A stretch of 64,000 nt of DNA from Pseudomonas laurylsulfativorans (GCF_002906155.1 NZ_MUJK01000001.1:806001-870000); one strand, 5' to 3'; shown: positions 8,374 to 17,343, numbered from the stretch's first letter. Numbers and translations are program-made. Notes: generated by a model from the sequence alone, not told the origin.

Positions 8374-9556
8374 GAACCTGGGCCTCCATCAGTTCTTGAG
8401 CACAACGGGTAATGCGCTGGCAGGCATCGCGCAGCGGCTCGGCGCCGACCACCAGACCGAGTCGAATATGCCCCGCCGCGCTCGGACCAAAGGCCTCGCC
8501 AGCCAATACCGACACGCCGTGACGATCCAGCAAACGGTCGGCGAACGCTTGGGCGCTGAGCCCGGTCTCGCGGATATCGAGCATCACGAACATCCCACCG
8601 TCGGGTTTCAACGCCCGCACGCCGGCGCAATCGGCCAGGCTGTCGCACACCAGATCGCGACGCTGGCGATAGGCATCACGCATCGCCTCCAGTTCCGGCA
8701 AGTTGCTTTCCAGGGCAATGACGGCGGCGTCCTGAATGAAATCCGGCGAACCGTAGAGCATGCACAACGCGAGGTTTTCCAGGTGCGCGGCCAGGGATGG
8801 CGGCGCCACCACCCAACCCACGCGCCAACCAGTCATGGCGTGGGATTTCGACAGGCTGTTGAGGGTCGCGGTGCGCTCAGCCATGCCCGGAAGGCTCGCC
8901 GGGCTGACGTGTTCGCCTTCGAACAGCAATTCGCTGTAGACCTCGTCGGAAATCAGCCACAGGTCGTGAGCGATGCACAGCTCAGCCAACGCGGCCCAGG
9001 TGCTGCGCGGCAGACTGGCGCCGGACGGGTTGTGCGGGCTGTTCAGCGCCAGTGCCCGGGTGCGTGGGGTGATGCGCGCGGCGACATCTTCGGGCAGCAC
9101 GCGAAAGCCGTTTTCCGAGCGCACCGGCACCGGCACCACCACGGCACCGCAGGCACCGAATACGGCTTCGTAGGTGACGTACATCGGTTCGGCGACGATC
9201 ACCTCGTCACCGGGATTGAGCACGCATTGGGCCACGCTGAACAGCGCACATTGCGCCCCGGCCAGCACGGTGACCTGATCCGCCGAAACGGATTGGCCGC
9301 TGCGCTGTTGATGGCGCCTGGCGATGGCTTCGCGCAGGGCACGCTTGCCGCGCACTTCGGCGTAATGGGTGTTGCCATTGAGCAGGCTGTCGATGGCGCC
9401 CTGCACGATAGGCTGTGGCGTGTCGAAATCCGGGTCGCCCACGGACAACAACAATATGTCTTCGCCCTGCTCGCGCAGCGCCAGGGCGCGGTAGTGAATG
9501 TCCCACGCGGCGGCGCCGTCGCCGGCGATTCGTTGAGTCAGATCGGAAAAGCGCAT
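8366..9556 (-). CDS. aruH: Arginine:pyruvate transaminase AruH-like, PLP-dependent
   Basis: A 396-residue fold-type I aminotransferase. Residues visible are NSPHNPSG (N172), SDEVYSE (D204, Y207) and the PLP lysine in SLSKSHAMTGWRVGW (K237). Neighbouring aruI, aruR and aruS homologues support the role: L-arginine plus pyruvate gives 2-ketoarginine and alanine, the first step of the arginine transaminase pathway. RBS GGAGG lies shortly upstream of the ATG at 9556. It is separated from aruI by a REP pair (9582-9683) rather than being tightly coupled. Other class I aminotransferases share these motifs, so the specific name relies on context. Confidence 0.85.
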   Translation of the reverse strand: MRFSDLTQRIAGDGAAAWDIHYRALALREQGEDILLLSVGDPDFDTPQPIVQGAIDSLLNGNTHYAEVRGKRALREAIARRHQQRSGQSVSADQVTVLAGAQCALFSVAQCVLNPGDEVIVAEPMYVTYEAVFGACGAVVVPVPVRSENGFRVLPEDVAARITPRTRALALNSPHNPSGASLPRSTWAALAELCIAHDLWLISDEVYSELLFEGEHVSPASLPGMAERTATLNSLSKSHAMTGWRVGWVVAPPSLAAHLENLALCMLYGSPDFIQDAAVIALESNLPELEAMRDAYRQRRDLVCDSLADCAGVRALKPDGGMFVMLDIRETGLSAQAFADRLLDRHGVSVLAGEAFGPSAAGHIRLGLVVGAEPLRDACQRITRCAQELMEAQVHA

Positions 9557-9581
9557 GGCCTTCCTCCTATAAACATGATCC

Positions 9582-9683
9582 CTGTAGGAGCGAGCATGCT
9601 CGCGAAAAACGTTAGGGCAACCCGGTCATTCAGACAGCGCGCGTAATCGTTGACGTCCATCGCGAGCGTGCTCGCTCCTACAG
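9582..9683. repeat. REP inverted pair between aruI and aruH
   Basis: CTGTAGGAGCGAGCATGCTCGCG faces CGCGAGCGTGCTCGCTCCTACAG. It is the GCGAGC-core subtype. The pair fills most of the 132-base gap between aruI and aruH on the same strand. Confidence 0.9.
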
Positions 9684-9688
9684 TGAAC

Positions 9689-11302
9689 TCAGCGAACGCA
9701 AGCATGCTTGAGCTCAATCAGGGTGACGCCATTGCGAGTGAAGCCATGGCGCAGGTCGGTTTGCAGTTCCGCGAGGTTCTGCGGCTGAGTCACGGTGCAG
9801 CCGAACGCACGAGCGAGGGCGGCAAAATCCGGGTTGCGCGGCAGTACACCGATGGGCTCGATGTCCAGGCCGAGCATGTCGTCGCGGATCTGCCCCAGGG
9901 CATCGTTGTTCCACAGCAGCACCACCAGCGGGCTGTCCAGTTCTTCAACGGCCGTGGCCAGCTCCTGGGCGGTGTAGAGGAAACCACCGTCGCCGACCAG
10001 CACCAGTCCCGGACGCTGCGGTGCGCCGAACTTGGCGCCGATCCCCGCTGGCAGGCCATAACCCAAGGTGCCGTAGCCGGTCGGGTGCAACCAGCTGCGG
10101 ATGGCCAGGCTGTCAAAGGCGTAGTTACCCGTATACGCAAGCTGGGTCATGTCGGTGCTGATGAAGGCGTTGTCCGGCAGTTCCGCGGCGATACGGTCGA
10201 GGATCGATTGATGGATCGACTGCAACGGACCATGGCTGGCCTTGACCGCTTCACGCAGGGCGGCGACCGAGGCAACCGCTGCGCTGGCATCGCGCACGTC
10301 GCTCGGCAGTCGCTCAAGCAAACCGCTGAGGGTTTGTTGGGCATCACCATGCAGGGCCACTGCGCATGGGTAAAAGTCATTGAACTTGCGTGGGTCGATG
10401 TCGACGCGCAGCAGCTCGGCATTGAGCGGCAAACGCTCGCGCCAGAAGTCGGTGTCGGCCATTTCGGTGCCGACCGCCAGCACCACGTCGGCCTCGGCGA
10501 TGAGGTTCCATCCCGGCTCTACACACAGGGAGGAACCGGCGTTGAGCGGTGCGCCCGGTGGCAGCAGGCCTTTGCCAGCGACGCTGGTGAACAGCGGCGC
10601 AGCGAGCCGGGTGCTGATGTCCTGCAGCTCGGAAATGGCATTCAGCGCACCGCCACCGGCAATGATCATCGGGCGCTTGGCAGCGTTGAGTCTGGCCACG
10701 GCCTGGTCCAGCGCAGTGGCGGATGCCGGACCACGACCCGGACGACGCACCACGTCATTGCTCCAGTCACGGGCGATCGGCGCCGACAGCACATCCAGCG
10801 GCACCGAGATGTGCACCGGACGCGGCCGTTCGCTGTCGAACACCGCGTAGGCACGGGCGATCAGTTCCGGCAGGTCTTCAGCGGTCAGCGCCACAGCCGA
10901 GAACGCAGTGATCGGCGCGGTCATCGCCCGCTGATCTTGACACTCGTGCAAGCTGCCCCAACCCTTGCCGAGGCTGGCGCTGTGGTTGACGCTGGAAATC
11001 ACCAGCATTGGAATCGAGTCGGCGTAGGCCTGGCCAATGCCGGTGGCGGCGTTGGTCACGCCGGGGCCGGTGATGACAAAACACACGCCGGGTTTGCCGC
11101 TGACCCGGGCATAACCGTCGGCCATGAAGCTGGCGCCCTGCTCATGGCGGGTCAGCACGTGGCGAATGCCGCTGCCGGGCAAGCCGCGGTACAGCTCCAG
11201 GGTGTGTACGCCGGGGATGCCGAACACGGTATCGACACCGTAGTTGGCCAACAGGCGCACCAGGGCCTGGCCGCCGGTCAAGGTTTTGCTTTGCATATTC
11301 AT
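9689..11302 (-). CDS. aruI: 5-guanidino-2-oxopentanoate (2-ketoarginine) decarboxylase AruI
   Basis: A 537-residue thiamine diphosphate enzyme of the acetolactate synthase/pyruvate decarboxylase superfamily. The N-terminal Pyr domain has the activating glutamate in LTRHEQGASFMADGYAR. The C-terminal PP domain has the ThDP/Mg motif starting VGDGGFLYTAQEL and ending LLWNN (GDG-x(n)-NN). It decarboxylates 2-ketoarginine to 4-guanidinobutyraldehyde and CO2 in the cytoplasm. The specific assignment rests on linkage to aruH and to the aruRS-like regulators; generic ALS-like enzymes look similar. It follows the acyl-CoA ligase gene by 4 bases, so it is in the same operon. Confidence 0.88.
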   Translation of the reverse strand: MNMQSKTLTGGQALVRLLANYGVDTVFGIPGVHTLELYRGLPGSGIRHVLTRHEQGASFMADGYARVSGKPGVCFVITGPGVTNAATGIGQAYADSIPMLVISSVNHSASLGKGWGSLHECQDQRAMTAPITAFSAVALTAEDLPELIARAYAVFDSERPRPVHISVPLDVLSAPIARDWSNDVVRRPGRGPASATALDQAVARLNAAKRPMIIAGGGALNAISELQDISTRLAAPLFTSVAGKGLLPPGAPLNAGSSLCVEPGWNLIAEADVVLAVGTEMADTDFWRERLPLNAELLRVDIDPRKFNDFYPCAVALHGDAQQTLSGLLERLPSDVRDASAAVASVAALREAVKASHGPLQSIHQSILDRIAAELPDNAFISTDMTQLAYTGNYAFDSLAIRSWLHPTGYGTLGYGLPAGIGAKFGAPQRPGLVLVGDGGFLYTAQELATAVEELDSPLVVLLWNNDALGQIRDDMLGLDIEPIGVLPRNPDFAALARAFGCTVTQPQNLAELQTDLRHGFTRNGVTLIELKHACVR

Positions 11303-11306
11303 GTCC

Positions 11307-13406
11307 TCACTCGTGGCCGAGGCGAATCAACGCATCGACCGCAGTCGTGCCATGGGCACCGACCAACAATGGGTTCACATCCAGTTCGAGCAGTTGCGCG
11401 GCGTTTTCGCAGGCGTAATCGGCCACGGCGCGGATCGCCGTCACCAAGGCGTCGAGATCGGCGGACTCGCGACCACGGAAACCTTGCAGCAACGAGGCGC
11501 TGCGCAGACTGAGCACAGCATTGCGGATGGCGCCGTCGGTGGTCGGCAGCAGCAGGCTGCGACTGTCCTTGAGCAGCTCCACCAGAACGCCGCCGGCACC
11601 GATCACCAGGGCGAGGCCAAAATCGTTTTCGCGTTTGATGCCTACGATCAGCTCAGCCAGTGGCGGCTTGGCCATCGGTTCCAGCAACAGCTGATCGAAG
11701 GGCACGCCCGGTGCGTAAGCGGCAATGCTGGCGCGCATCTTCTCCAGTGCAGCGTTCAATGCCGCGCCGTCCTTGAGGTTCAGCGCCACGGCGCCGGCCT
11801 CGGTCTTGTGCGGCAGTTGAGCGCTGACCGCTTTGAGTACCAGCGGATAGCCCAGTGATTCGGCGTCCTTCAGGGCCTGATCCGGGCGACTCAAAACACC
11901 GTTCGGAATCGGCAGGCCAAAAGCTTTCAACGCCTGCTTGGAATCCCATTCATTGAGCAAACGCCCCTCGCCTTCCAGCGCTTGCGGGCACAGCGGGACC
12001 AGCGTCGATTCACCCAGGGCCAACAACGCCTGGCGCTTGCGCTGATAACCGGCGATGCGGCCCCACGCGGCCAGTCCGTCTTCAACGCCCTGCAATGCCG
12101 CAACGCCTTGTGCGTGCAGACGCTCACGGGCATGGGCCGGCAGCAACTCGGGGAAAGCCGAGGTGACGAAACCGGTCTTGCCATGACGTTGCAGCGCCGC
12201 GCAGTACAGTTCCAGCAGCAGGTCGCATTCCTTGCGCTCGCCGGTGAATTCCGCCGGGTAGTCGAGCACCAGCATCGCCGCGTCGGCTTCGGTTCGCAGC
12301 GCACTGTCGAGCATGCGGTTCAAGGCTTCGCCGTCGCCCCAGATGGCCGTGGTGAAATCCAGCGGGTTGACCAGGTTGGCGTAGCTCGGCAGCACTTGCG
12401 CGAGTTCACCGACTTGTCCTTGATCGAGCTTGGGCAAGCTCAGGTCATTGCGTTCGGCGTAGTCGGCAATCAGCCCCGCATCGCCACCGGAACAGGCCAG
12501 CGCGATCAGGCTGTTGCCCGCCGGCAGGTTGCCGCAGGCAGCGGCTTTGAGGGTTTCGACAAAACTCACCGGGCCACTGACGCGGATCACCCCAAGGCGA
12601 TCAAACAGCGCGTCGTACAGTGCATCGGAACCGGACAGCGAACTGGTATGACTCAAGGCCAGTTCGGCGCCGATCTGCGACACGCCGGTTTTCAGCGCGA
12701 CGATCGGGATGCCCTTCTCCAACGCCTTGTGCGCGGCGCGGGCAAAACCCGGCACGTTCTTCAGGCCTTCGAGGTGCAGACCGATGGCCGTGACGCGCGG
12801 CTCGTCGAGCAACACGTCCATCAATTCAGCCACGCCCAGTTGCGCCTGATTGCCCACCGAGGCCATGTAGGCCACCGGCAGCGAGCGGTCGCTCATGGAC
12901 AGGTTGTAGGCGAAGTTGCCGCTCTGGGTCAGCACCGCCACGCCCTTCTCCACCGCTTTGCCGCCGTGTGCCACCGGCCACAGCGCGGAGCTGTGCAGGT
13001 AGTCGAGCAGGCCGTAGCAGTTGGGGCCGAGCAAGGCCATGTCGCCCGCGGCCTTGAGCAGTTGCTGTTGCAGGGCCTGACCCTCGGCGCCGGTCTCGGC
13101 GAAACCGGAGGCGTAGCAGATCGCCCCGCCCGCGCCGATGGCGGCCAGTTCGGCCACGCAAGTCAGGGTCAGCTCGCGGTTGGTGGCGATGAATACTGCG
13201 TCCGGGCCGCAAGGCAACTCGGCCACGCTGCGCACGCACGGCACACCTTCAAGGCTGTCGTGCTGCGGATTGACCAGCCACATTTGCCCCTGGTAGCCGC
13301 CCTCGGCGCAGCGCTTGAGGGCGCGCGCCATGCTGCGGCCGCCGACAAACGCCACGTGTTGTGGCGCGAGCATGCGTTTGAGGTTGTCACGAATGGTTTG
13401 GGACAT
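11307..13406 (-). CDS. Acyl-CoA ligase, NDP-forming (acetate-CoA ligase family)
   Basis: A 699-residue single-chain protein combining the CoA-binding, ligase-CoA and ATP-grasp domains of ADP-forming acyl-CoA synthetases. Seen: the N-terminal CoA-binding segment HVAFVGGRS, LGPNCYGL near residue 135, the phospho-histidine region ALSHTSSLSGSD near 250, and an ATP-grasp half from about 480 (YPLVLKAVSAQLPHKTEAGA). It makes or cleaves an acyl-CoA with ATP/ADP exchange. It lies between acyl-CoA dehydrogenase and aruI and is 4 bases from aruI. An acid derived from arginine, such as 4-guanidinobutyrate, is a plausible substrate, but this is inference. Confidence 0.88.
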   Translation of the reverse strand: MSQTIRDNLKRMLAPQHVAFVGGRSMARALKRCAEGGYQGQMWLVNPQHDSLEGVPCVRSVAELPCGPDAVFIATNRELTLTCVAELAAIGAGGAICYASGFAETGAEGQALQQQLLKAAGDMALLGPNCYGLLDYLHSSALWPVAHGGKAVEKGVAVLTQSGNFAYNLSMSDRSLPVAYMASVGNQAQLGVAELMDVLLDEPRVTAIGLHLEGLKNVPGFARAAHKALEKGIPIVALKTGVSQIGAELALSHTSSLSGSDALYDALFDRLGVIRVSGPVSFVETLKAAACGNLPAGNSLIALACSGGDAGLIADYAERNDLSLPKLDQGQVGELAQVLPSYANLVNPLDFTTAIWGDGEALNRMLDSALRTEADAAMLVLDYPAEFTGERKECDLLLELYCAALQRHGKTGFVTSAFPELLPAHARERLHAQGVAALQGVEDGLAAWGRIAGYQRKRQALLALGESTLVPLCPQALEGEGRLLNEWDSKQALKAFGLPIPNGVLSRPDQALKDAESLGYPLVLKAVSAQLPHKTEAGAVALNLKDGAALNAALEKMRASIAAYAPGVPFDQLLLEPMAKPPLAELIVGIKRENDFGLALVIGAGGVLVELLKDSRSLLLPTTDGAIRNAVLSLRSASLLQGFRGRESADLDALVTAIRAVADYACENAAQLLELDVNPLLVGAHGTTAVDALIRLGHE

Positions 13407-13424
13407 GGGAATTCTCCGGAGCGA

Positions 13425-14585
13425 TCAGCGCAGCAGCGGCCGCAGCAGCTCGCGGGAAATGATGTGGCGCTGGATTTCCGAGGTGCCTTCCCAGATCCGT
13501 TCGATCCGCGCGTTACGCCAGATGCGCTCCACTGGACCTTCGTCCATCAGGCCCATGCCACCGAAGATCTGCACCGCTTCATCGGCAGTACGGCCGAGCA
13601 CTTCACTGGCGAAAAGTTTGGCCATGCCGGCCTCGCCATCGGTCATGGTGCCCTGGTCCATTTTCCACGCGGTGTGCAGGGTCAGCAGTTCAGCAGCGCG
13701 AATCTGCGTGGCCATGTCGGCCAATTTGAACGACACGCCCTGGTAGGTGCCGATCGGCTGGCCGAATTGCTTGCGGTCCGCCGCCCATTGCAGCGACACG
13801 TCCAGTGCGCGTTGGGCCTGACCGACGCAGTTGGCGGCGACCATCACCCGCCCGGCGGTCAGCCAGGCGTTGGCCACGTCCCAACCCTTGCCGACTTCAC
13901 CCAGCACTTTGCTGGCCGGCACACGGCAGTCGTCGAAGAACATTTCGAAGGTGTGATAACCACGGTTGCTCACGCACTTCGGTCCACGGCGGATGGTCAT
14001 GCCCGGGGTGTTGCGGTCGACCAGGAACGAAGTCACGGCGTTTCGCTTTTTGCCGTTGTGTTCGTAGGTGTCGGTGACGGCGAAGACAATGGCGAAGTCA
14101 GCATGGCCAGCGTGGCTGATGAAGTGCTTGCTACCGTTAAGAATGAAGTCGTCGCCTTCACGCACGGCGCGAGTCTTGATCGCATTGGCATCGGAGCCGG
14201 CACCCGGCTCGGTCAACGCGAAGCAGTCGATTTTTTCGCCCTGGATGGACGGCAACAGATAGTCGTTGATCTGGTCGCCGGTGCAGGCCATGAGGATTTT
14301 CGACGGCCGTGCGACGAACACGTGCAATGCCCAGGACACCTTGGATAGCTCACGTTCGATCAGCGCCTGGGACAGGTAGTCCAGGCCGCCACCGCCGACT
14401 TCTTCGGGCATGTTGAAGGCATAGAAACCGGCGGCGATCGCCTTGCCGCGAATCTGTGCTGCCAGTTCCGGGGAGACCTCGTCGGCGCGGTCGACTTGCT
14501 CTTCATAGGGCAGCAGTTCCTTCTCGACGAAGCTGCGTACCGAGTCCACCAACATTTCTTGTTCTTGGGTCAGTTGGAAATTCAT
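13425..14585 (-). CDS. Acyl-CoA dehydrogenase
   Basis: A 386-residue FAD flavoprotein that introduces a 2,3 double bond into an acyl-CoA, passing electrons to ETF. It shows the FAD/substrate signatures FALTEPGAGSDA (about residues 120-131), the central SFLVDRN region, FGQPIG, and the C-terminal IWEGTSEIQR, whose glutamate aligns with the catalytic base of short/medium-chain enzymes. It follows the enoyl-CoA hydratase gene by about 80 bases, a gap with one REP copy, and precedes the CoA ligase gene by 18. With those two it forms an activation-oxidation-hydration set embedded upstream of aruI. Confidence 0.93.
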   Translation of the reverse strand: MNFQLTQEQEMLVDSVRSFVEKELLPYEEQVDRADEVSPELAAQIRGKAIAAGFYAFNMPEEVGGGGLDYLSQALIERELSKVSWALHVFVARPSKILMACTGDQINDYLLPSIQGEKIDCFALTEPGAGSDANAIKTRAVREGDDFILNGSKHFISHAGHADFAIVFAVTDTYEHNGKKRNAVTSFLVDRNTPGMTIRRGPKCVSNRGYHTFEMFFDDCRVPASKVLGEVGKGWDVANAWLTAGRVMVAANCVGQAQRALDVSLQWAADRKQFGQPIGTYQGVSFKLADMATQIRAAELLTLHTAWKMDQGTMTDGEAGMAKLFASEVLGRTADEAVQIFGGMGLMDEGPVERIWRNARIERIWEGTSEIQRHIISRELLRPLLR

Positions 14586-14633
14586 GGTGCTACCTGTTGT
14601 TCGTTCACAAAGAATGGTGTGCGAGGCTGAAGG

Positions 14634-14660
14634 CGATCGCTGGCAAGCCAGCTCCTACAG
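14634..14660. repeat. Single REP copy
   Basis: One arm only, CGATCGCTGGCAAGCCAGCT followed by CCTACAG, GCTGGC-core subtype. It lies in the short gap between the enoyl-CoA hydratase and acyl-CoA dehydrogenase genes. Confidence 0.85.
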
Positions 14661-14666
14661 GTCGTG

Positions 14667-15458
14667 TCAGCGGCCGATGAAACGTGCCGGGCGTTTTTCC
14701 ATGGCGGCGCGCAGGGCTTCGTTGCCGTCTTCGCTGCGACCGCACAACAGGCCGGCGGCGAGCTCGGCTTGCAGTTGTTCCGCCAGGCTGCGCTCGGCGC
14801 CTTCGCGCATGAGCTTTTTGGTCTGGGCGAAGGCGAAGGTCGGGCCGGCGGCCAGGCGTGCGGCCAGTTCGCTGGTAACGGTCAGCAATTGCTCGTCGGC
14901 GCACACTTCGCCAACCAGCCCGGCGGCCAGGGCACGGTCGGCGCCCCACAGTTCGTCGAGGAACAGCAGGCGCTTGGCCTGTTCGCTGCCGATCAAACGC
15001 GGCAGGTGCCAACTGGCGCCGGCGTCCGGCGAGTAGGCCATGCTGGTGTATCCAGCCTTGAAGCGCGCCGATTGCCCGGCGATGCGCAGGTCGCAGCACA
15101 AGGTCAGGTCCATCCCGGCACCGACGGCGGTGCCGTTGATGGCGGCGATGGTCGGTTTTTCCAGGCTGTGCAGGCGGGTCATCAGCGCGTGGGCGGTTTC
15201 AGTCCAGCCGTAGGTTTCCAGCGCGCCCCGGGCTTCGGCATCAGCCCATTCATCGAGGTCGGCACCGGCGCAGAAGCTGCGGCCGCTACCGGTCAACACC
15301 ACCACGCGCACCGCCGGATCAGCGTTGAAACCGTCGAGCAAGGTGTGCAGGTTTTTCAGCGTCGGAATGTCCAGCGCATTGCGCTGGGCAGTGCGATTGA
15401 GGGTGATCCAGGCAACGCCTGCTTCGACCTGGCTGAGCAGCGACGATTGAGTGGTCAT
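14667..15458 (-). CDS. Enoyl-CoA hydratase/isomerase family protein
   Basis: A 263-residue crotonase-fold enzyme. The oxyanion-hole segments are SGRSFCAGADLDEW (about residues 57-70) and INGTAVGAGMDLTLCCDLRIAG (about 102-123). The start at 15458 (MTTQSSLLSQ) has GAGG 6 bases upstream; the longer frame to 15548 lacks an RBS. It is the first gene of the run leading to aruI, with about 430 non-coding bases upstream that probably hold the promoter. It would hydrate the product of the adjacent acyl-CoA dehydrogenase. Exact substrate unknown. Confidence 0.9.
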   Translation of the reverse strand: MTTQSSLLSQVEAGVAWITLNRTAQRNALDIPTLKNLHTLLDGFNADPAVRVVVLTGSGRSFCAGADLDEWADAEARGALETYGWTETAHALMTRLHSLEKPTIAAINGTAVGAGMDLTLCCDLRIAGQSARFKAGYTSMAYSPDAGASWHLPRLIGSEQAKRLLFLDELWGADRALAAGLVGEVCADEQLLTVTSELAARLAAGPTFAFAQTKKLMREGAERSLAEQLQAELAAGLLCGRSEDGNEALRAAMEKRPARFIGR

Positions 15459-15666
15459 GGGAATCCTCGAATTATTGTGATTGGTCTGAGGTGATGCGAC
15501 TTGCGGCCATACTAAACGAGTGTTCAGTAAGGCGGCAATTGGTACCAAATCAGCGTGTAACAGCCTGAAAAGTTTCTTATCTATTTGTTTTTATTGGTTT
15601 TATTCGAAGAATCCAGTTTGCTGCGCGGATGACTGTTACAACTTCGAACAAACGGCAACGCACAAT

Positions 15667-15752
15667 CTGTAGGAGCCGGCTCGCCGGCGAAGGTGTTTTC
15701 AATGCAGAGGCATGACTCGAGGCCGCTATCGCTGGCAAGCCAGCTCCTACAG
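15667..15752. repeat. REP inverted pair
   Basis: CTGTAGGAGCCGGCTCGCCGGC faces GCTGGCAAGCCAGCTCCTACAG. It is the GCTGGC/GCCGGC-core subtype, placed side by side with a pair of the other subtype. Confidence 0.9.
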
Positions 15753-15777
15753 GGATCTTCAATGCGCCATAAAACAA

Positions 15778-15869
15778 CTGTAGGAGCGAGCCTGCTCGCG
15801 ATGAGGGAATCACATTCAACATCTCTGTTGACTGATCCACCGCTATCGCGAGCAGGCTCGCTCCTACAG
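15778..15869. repeat. REP inverted pair
   Basis: CTGTAGGAGCGAGCCTGCTCGCG faces CGCGAGCAGGCTCGCTCCTACAG. It is the GCGAGC-core subtype. It lies just past the end of the permease gene and may form its 3' mRNA end. Confidence 0.92.
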
Positions 15870-15891
15870 GGGAAGTGGTTGGCTGGAGGTG

Positions 15892-17316
15892 TTATGCAGC
15901 CGGCAAGCTCGGTGCCAACACGCCCTGGCGCTTGCGATGGATCAGGAAGTACGCGCCATAGCACAGCGCAATGAAGCCAAAGCCCCAATACAGCGATGGA
16001 CGCTGGGTTTCATCCAGGGCCAGGAACACGAACAGCGAGCAGCACAATGTGATGCACATCAGCGGCAACACCGGGAACCACGGCGCGCGGTATTTCAGGT
16101 CGCTGAGTTTGCCGCCATCGCGCAGATACGCCTTGCGGAACTTGTACTGCGCCAGCGCAATGACAATCCAGGTCACGGTGCCGGACATGCCGCTCACTGC
16201 CATCAACACCATGAACAAGGTGTCGGCGGCGACGAAACTGGTCATCAGCGACACCAACGCGAAGCACAAAGTGATGCTCAAGGCACGCAGCGGCACGCCA
16301 CGCTTGCTCAACGTCGACAGGCTCTTTGGCGCCATGCCGGTTTTCGACATCGCCCACAGAATGCGCGTCGAGGCGTACAGGCCGGAGTTGCCCACCGACA
16401 GGATCGCAGTCAGGATCACGAAGTTCATCAGGTCAGCGGCGTAGGGGATGCCGACCATGTCGAACACCTGCACAAACGGGCTTTCCATCAGGCCCGCCTG
16501 CTGCCACGGCACAATGGCCGACAGCACGATGATTGCCAGCACGTAGAAGATCAGCACGCGGAACACCACGTTGCGCACGGCGCGGGGAATGCTCTTTTCC
16601 GGCTGATCGGTTTCACCGGCAGCCACGCCCATGATCTCGCAACCCTGGAACGCGTAGACCACGGTCATCATCACCGCGAACACCGCCGACAGACCGTTGG
16701 GGAACAGCGAATCGCCAATCAGGTTGGTCGCCATCGGCGCCGGTGCGCCGCTGCTCAAGGGCATAACGCCAAAGATCACCAGCACGCCGACCACGATGAA
16801 ACCGAGAATTGCCGCGACCTTGATCCCCGAGAACCAGTATTCGGCTTCACCAAAGGCGCGGGTCGCCATGGCATTGATACCGAACAGCACCACCACGAAC
16901 AGCGCCGACCAGTACCAGATCGGCACCGTCGGGAACCAGCGCGTCATCAGCATGCCGGCGGCGGTGAATTCCAGGCCGACGGTGGTGGCCCAGCTCATCC
17001 AGTACACCCAGCCGATCATGAACCCGGTGGCCGGGCCGATGTATTGGGTGGCGTGGGTCTGGAACGAACCGGACACCGGCATCTGCACCGACAGTTCGCC
17101 CAGGCAAACCATCACCAGGTACATCAGGAAACCCGCGACCAGGTAAGCCAGGATCGCCCCGACCGGGCCGCCCTGATTGATGGTCACGCCGGAGCCCATG
17201 AACAGCCCGGTGCCGATGACGCCGCCCAGGGACAGCATGAAAATGTGCCGGCTCTTGAGGGCACGGGTCAGTTGGATGCCTTTGCGATCAGTGCTGCTAT
17301 CAGTGTTTTCGTTCAT
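15892..17316 (-). CDS. Amino acid permease, APC/AAT family
   Basis: A 474-residue inner-membrane transporter with about 12 hydrophobic segments. The conserved first helix GGVIGTGLFMGSG and the following PVGAILAYLVAGF, plus GELSVQMPVSGSF and YWFSGIKV, place it in the amino acid transporter family that includes LysP, GabP and arginine/lysine permeases. It sits between the aruS-like kinase and the catabolic genes, so arginine or a guanidino compound is the likely cargo (inference). The SD sequence GAGG at 17324-17327 can pair with an upstream CACCTC, a possible translational control. Confidence 0.9.
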   Translation of the reverse strand: MNENTDSSTDRKGIQLTRALKSRHIFMLSLGGVIGTGLFMGSGVTINQGGPVGAILAYLVAGFLMYLVMVCLGELSVQMPVSGSFQTHATQYIGPATGFMIGWVYWMSWATTVGLEFTAAGMLMTRWFPTVPIWYWSALFVVVLFGINAMATRAFGEAEYWFSGIKVAAILGFIVVGVLVIFGVMPLSSGAPAPMATNLIGDSLFPNGLSAVFAVMMTVVYAFQGCEIMGVAAGETDQPEKSIPRAVRNVVFRVLIFYVLAIIVLSAIVPWQQAGLMESPFVQVFDMVGIPYAADLMNFVILTAILSVGNSGLYASTRILWAMSKTGMAPKSLSTLSKRGVPLRALSITLCFALVSLMTSFVAADTLFMVLMAVSGMSGTVTWIVIALAQYKFRKAYLRDGGKLSDLKYRAPWFPVLPLMCITLCCSLFVFLALDETQRPSLYWGFGFIALCYGAYFLIHRKRQGVLAPSLPAA

Positions 17317-17321
17317 GTCGG

Positions 17322-17343
17322 CACCTCAGCAGTCGGTGAGGTG
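17322..17343 (-). promoter_or_regulatory. Stem that can hide the permease Shine-Dalgarno
   Basis: On the minus-strand RNA the order is CACCTC, 10 bases, GAGGTG, CCGAC, AUG. The 3' arm GAGGTG contains the Shine-Dalgarno of the permease gene, and the 5' arm CACCTC is its exact complement. The stem would need opening for efficient initiation. Six base pairs could occur by chance. Confidence 0.4.

Larger units (their letters stand above)
15459..15891. other. Intergenic region with promoter and two REP pairs
   Basis: This 433-base gap separates the permease gene from the enoyl-CoA hydratase gene, both on the minus strand. The half near 15459-15660 is AT-richer and is the likely promoter region of the acyl-CoA/aruI/aruH operon. 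The other half is occupied by two REP pairs. No gene is supported. Confidence 0.6.

Noticed and set aside
11982..14348. A 788-codon plus-strand frame opposite the acyl-CoA ligase and dehydrogenase genes
   Set aside because: Shadow of two well-supported genes; composition and lack of domains match an antisense frame.
191..15869. Evenly occurring short repeats considered as a CRISPR or integron array
   Set aside because: They are palindromic REP pairs at gene boundaries with irregular spacing, not uniform repeats with spacers or attC sites.
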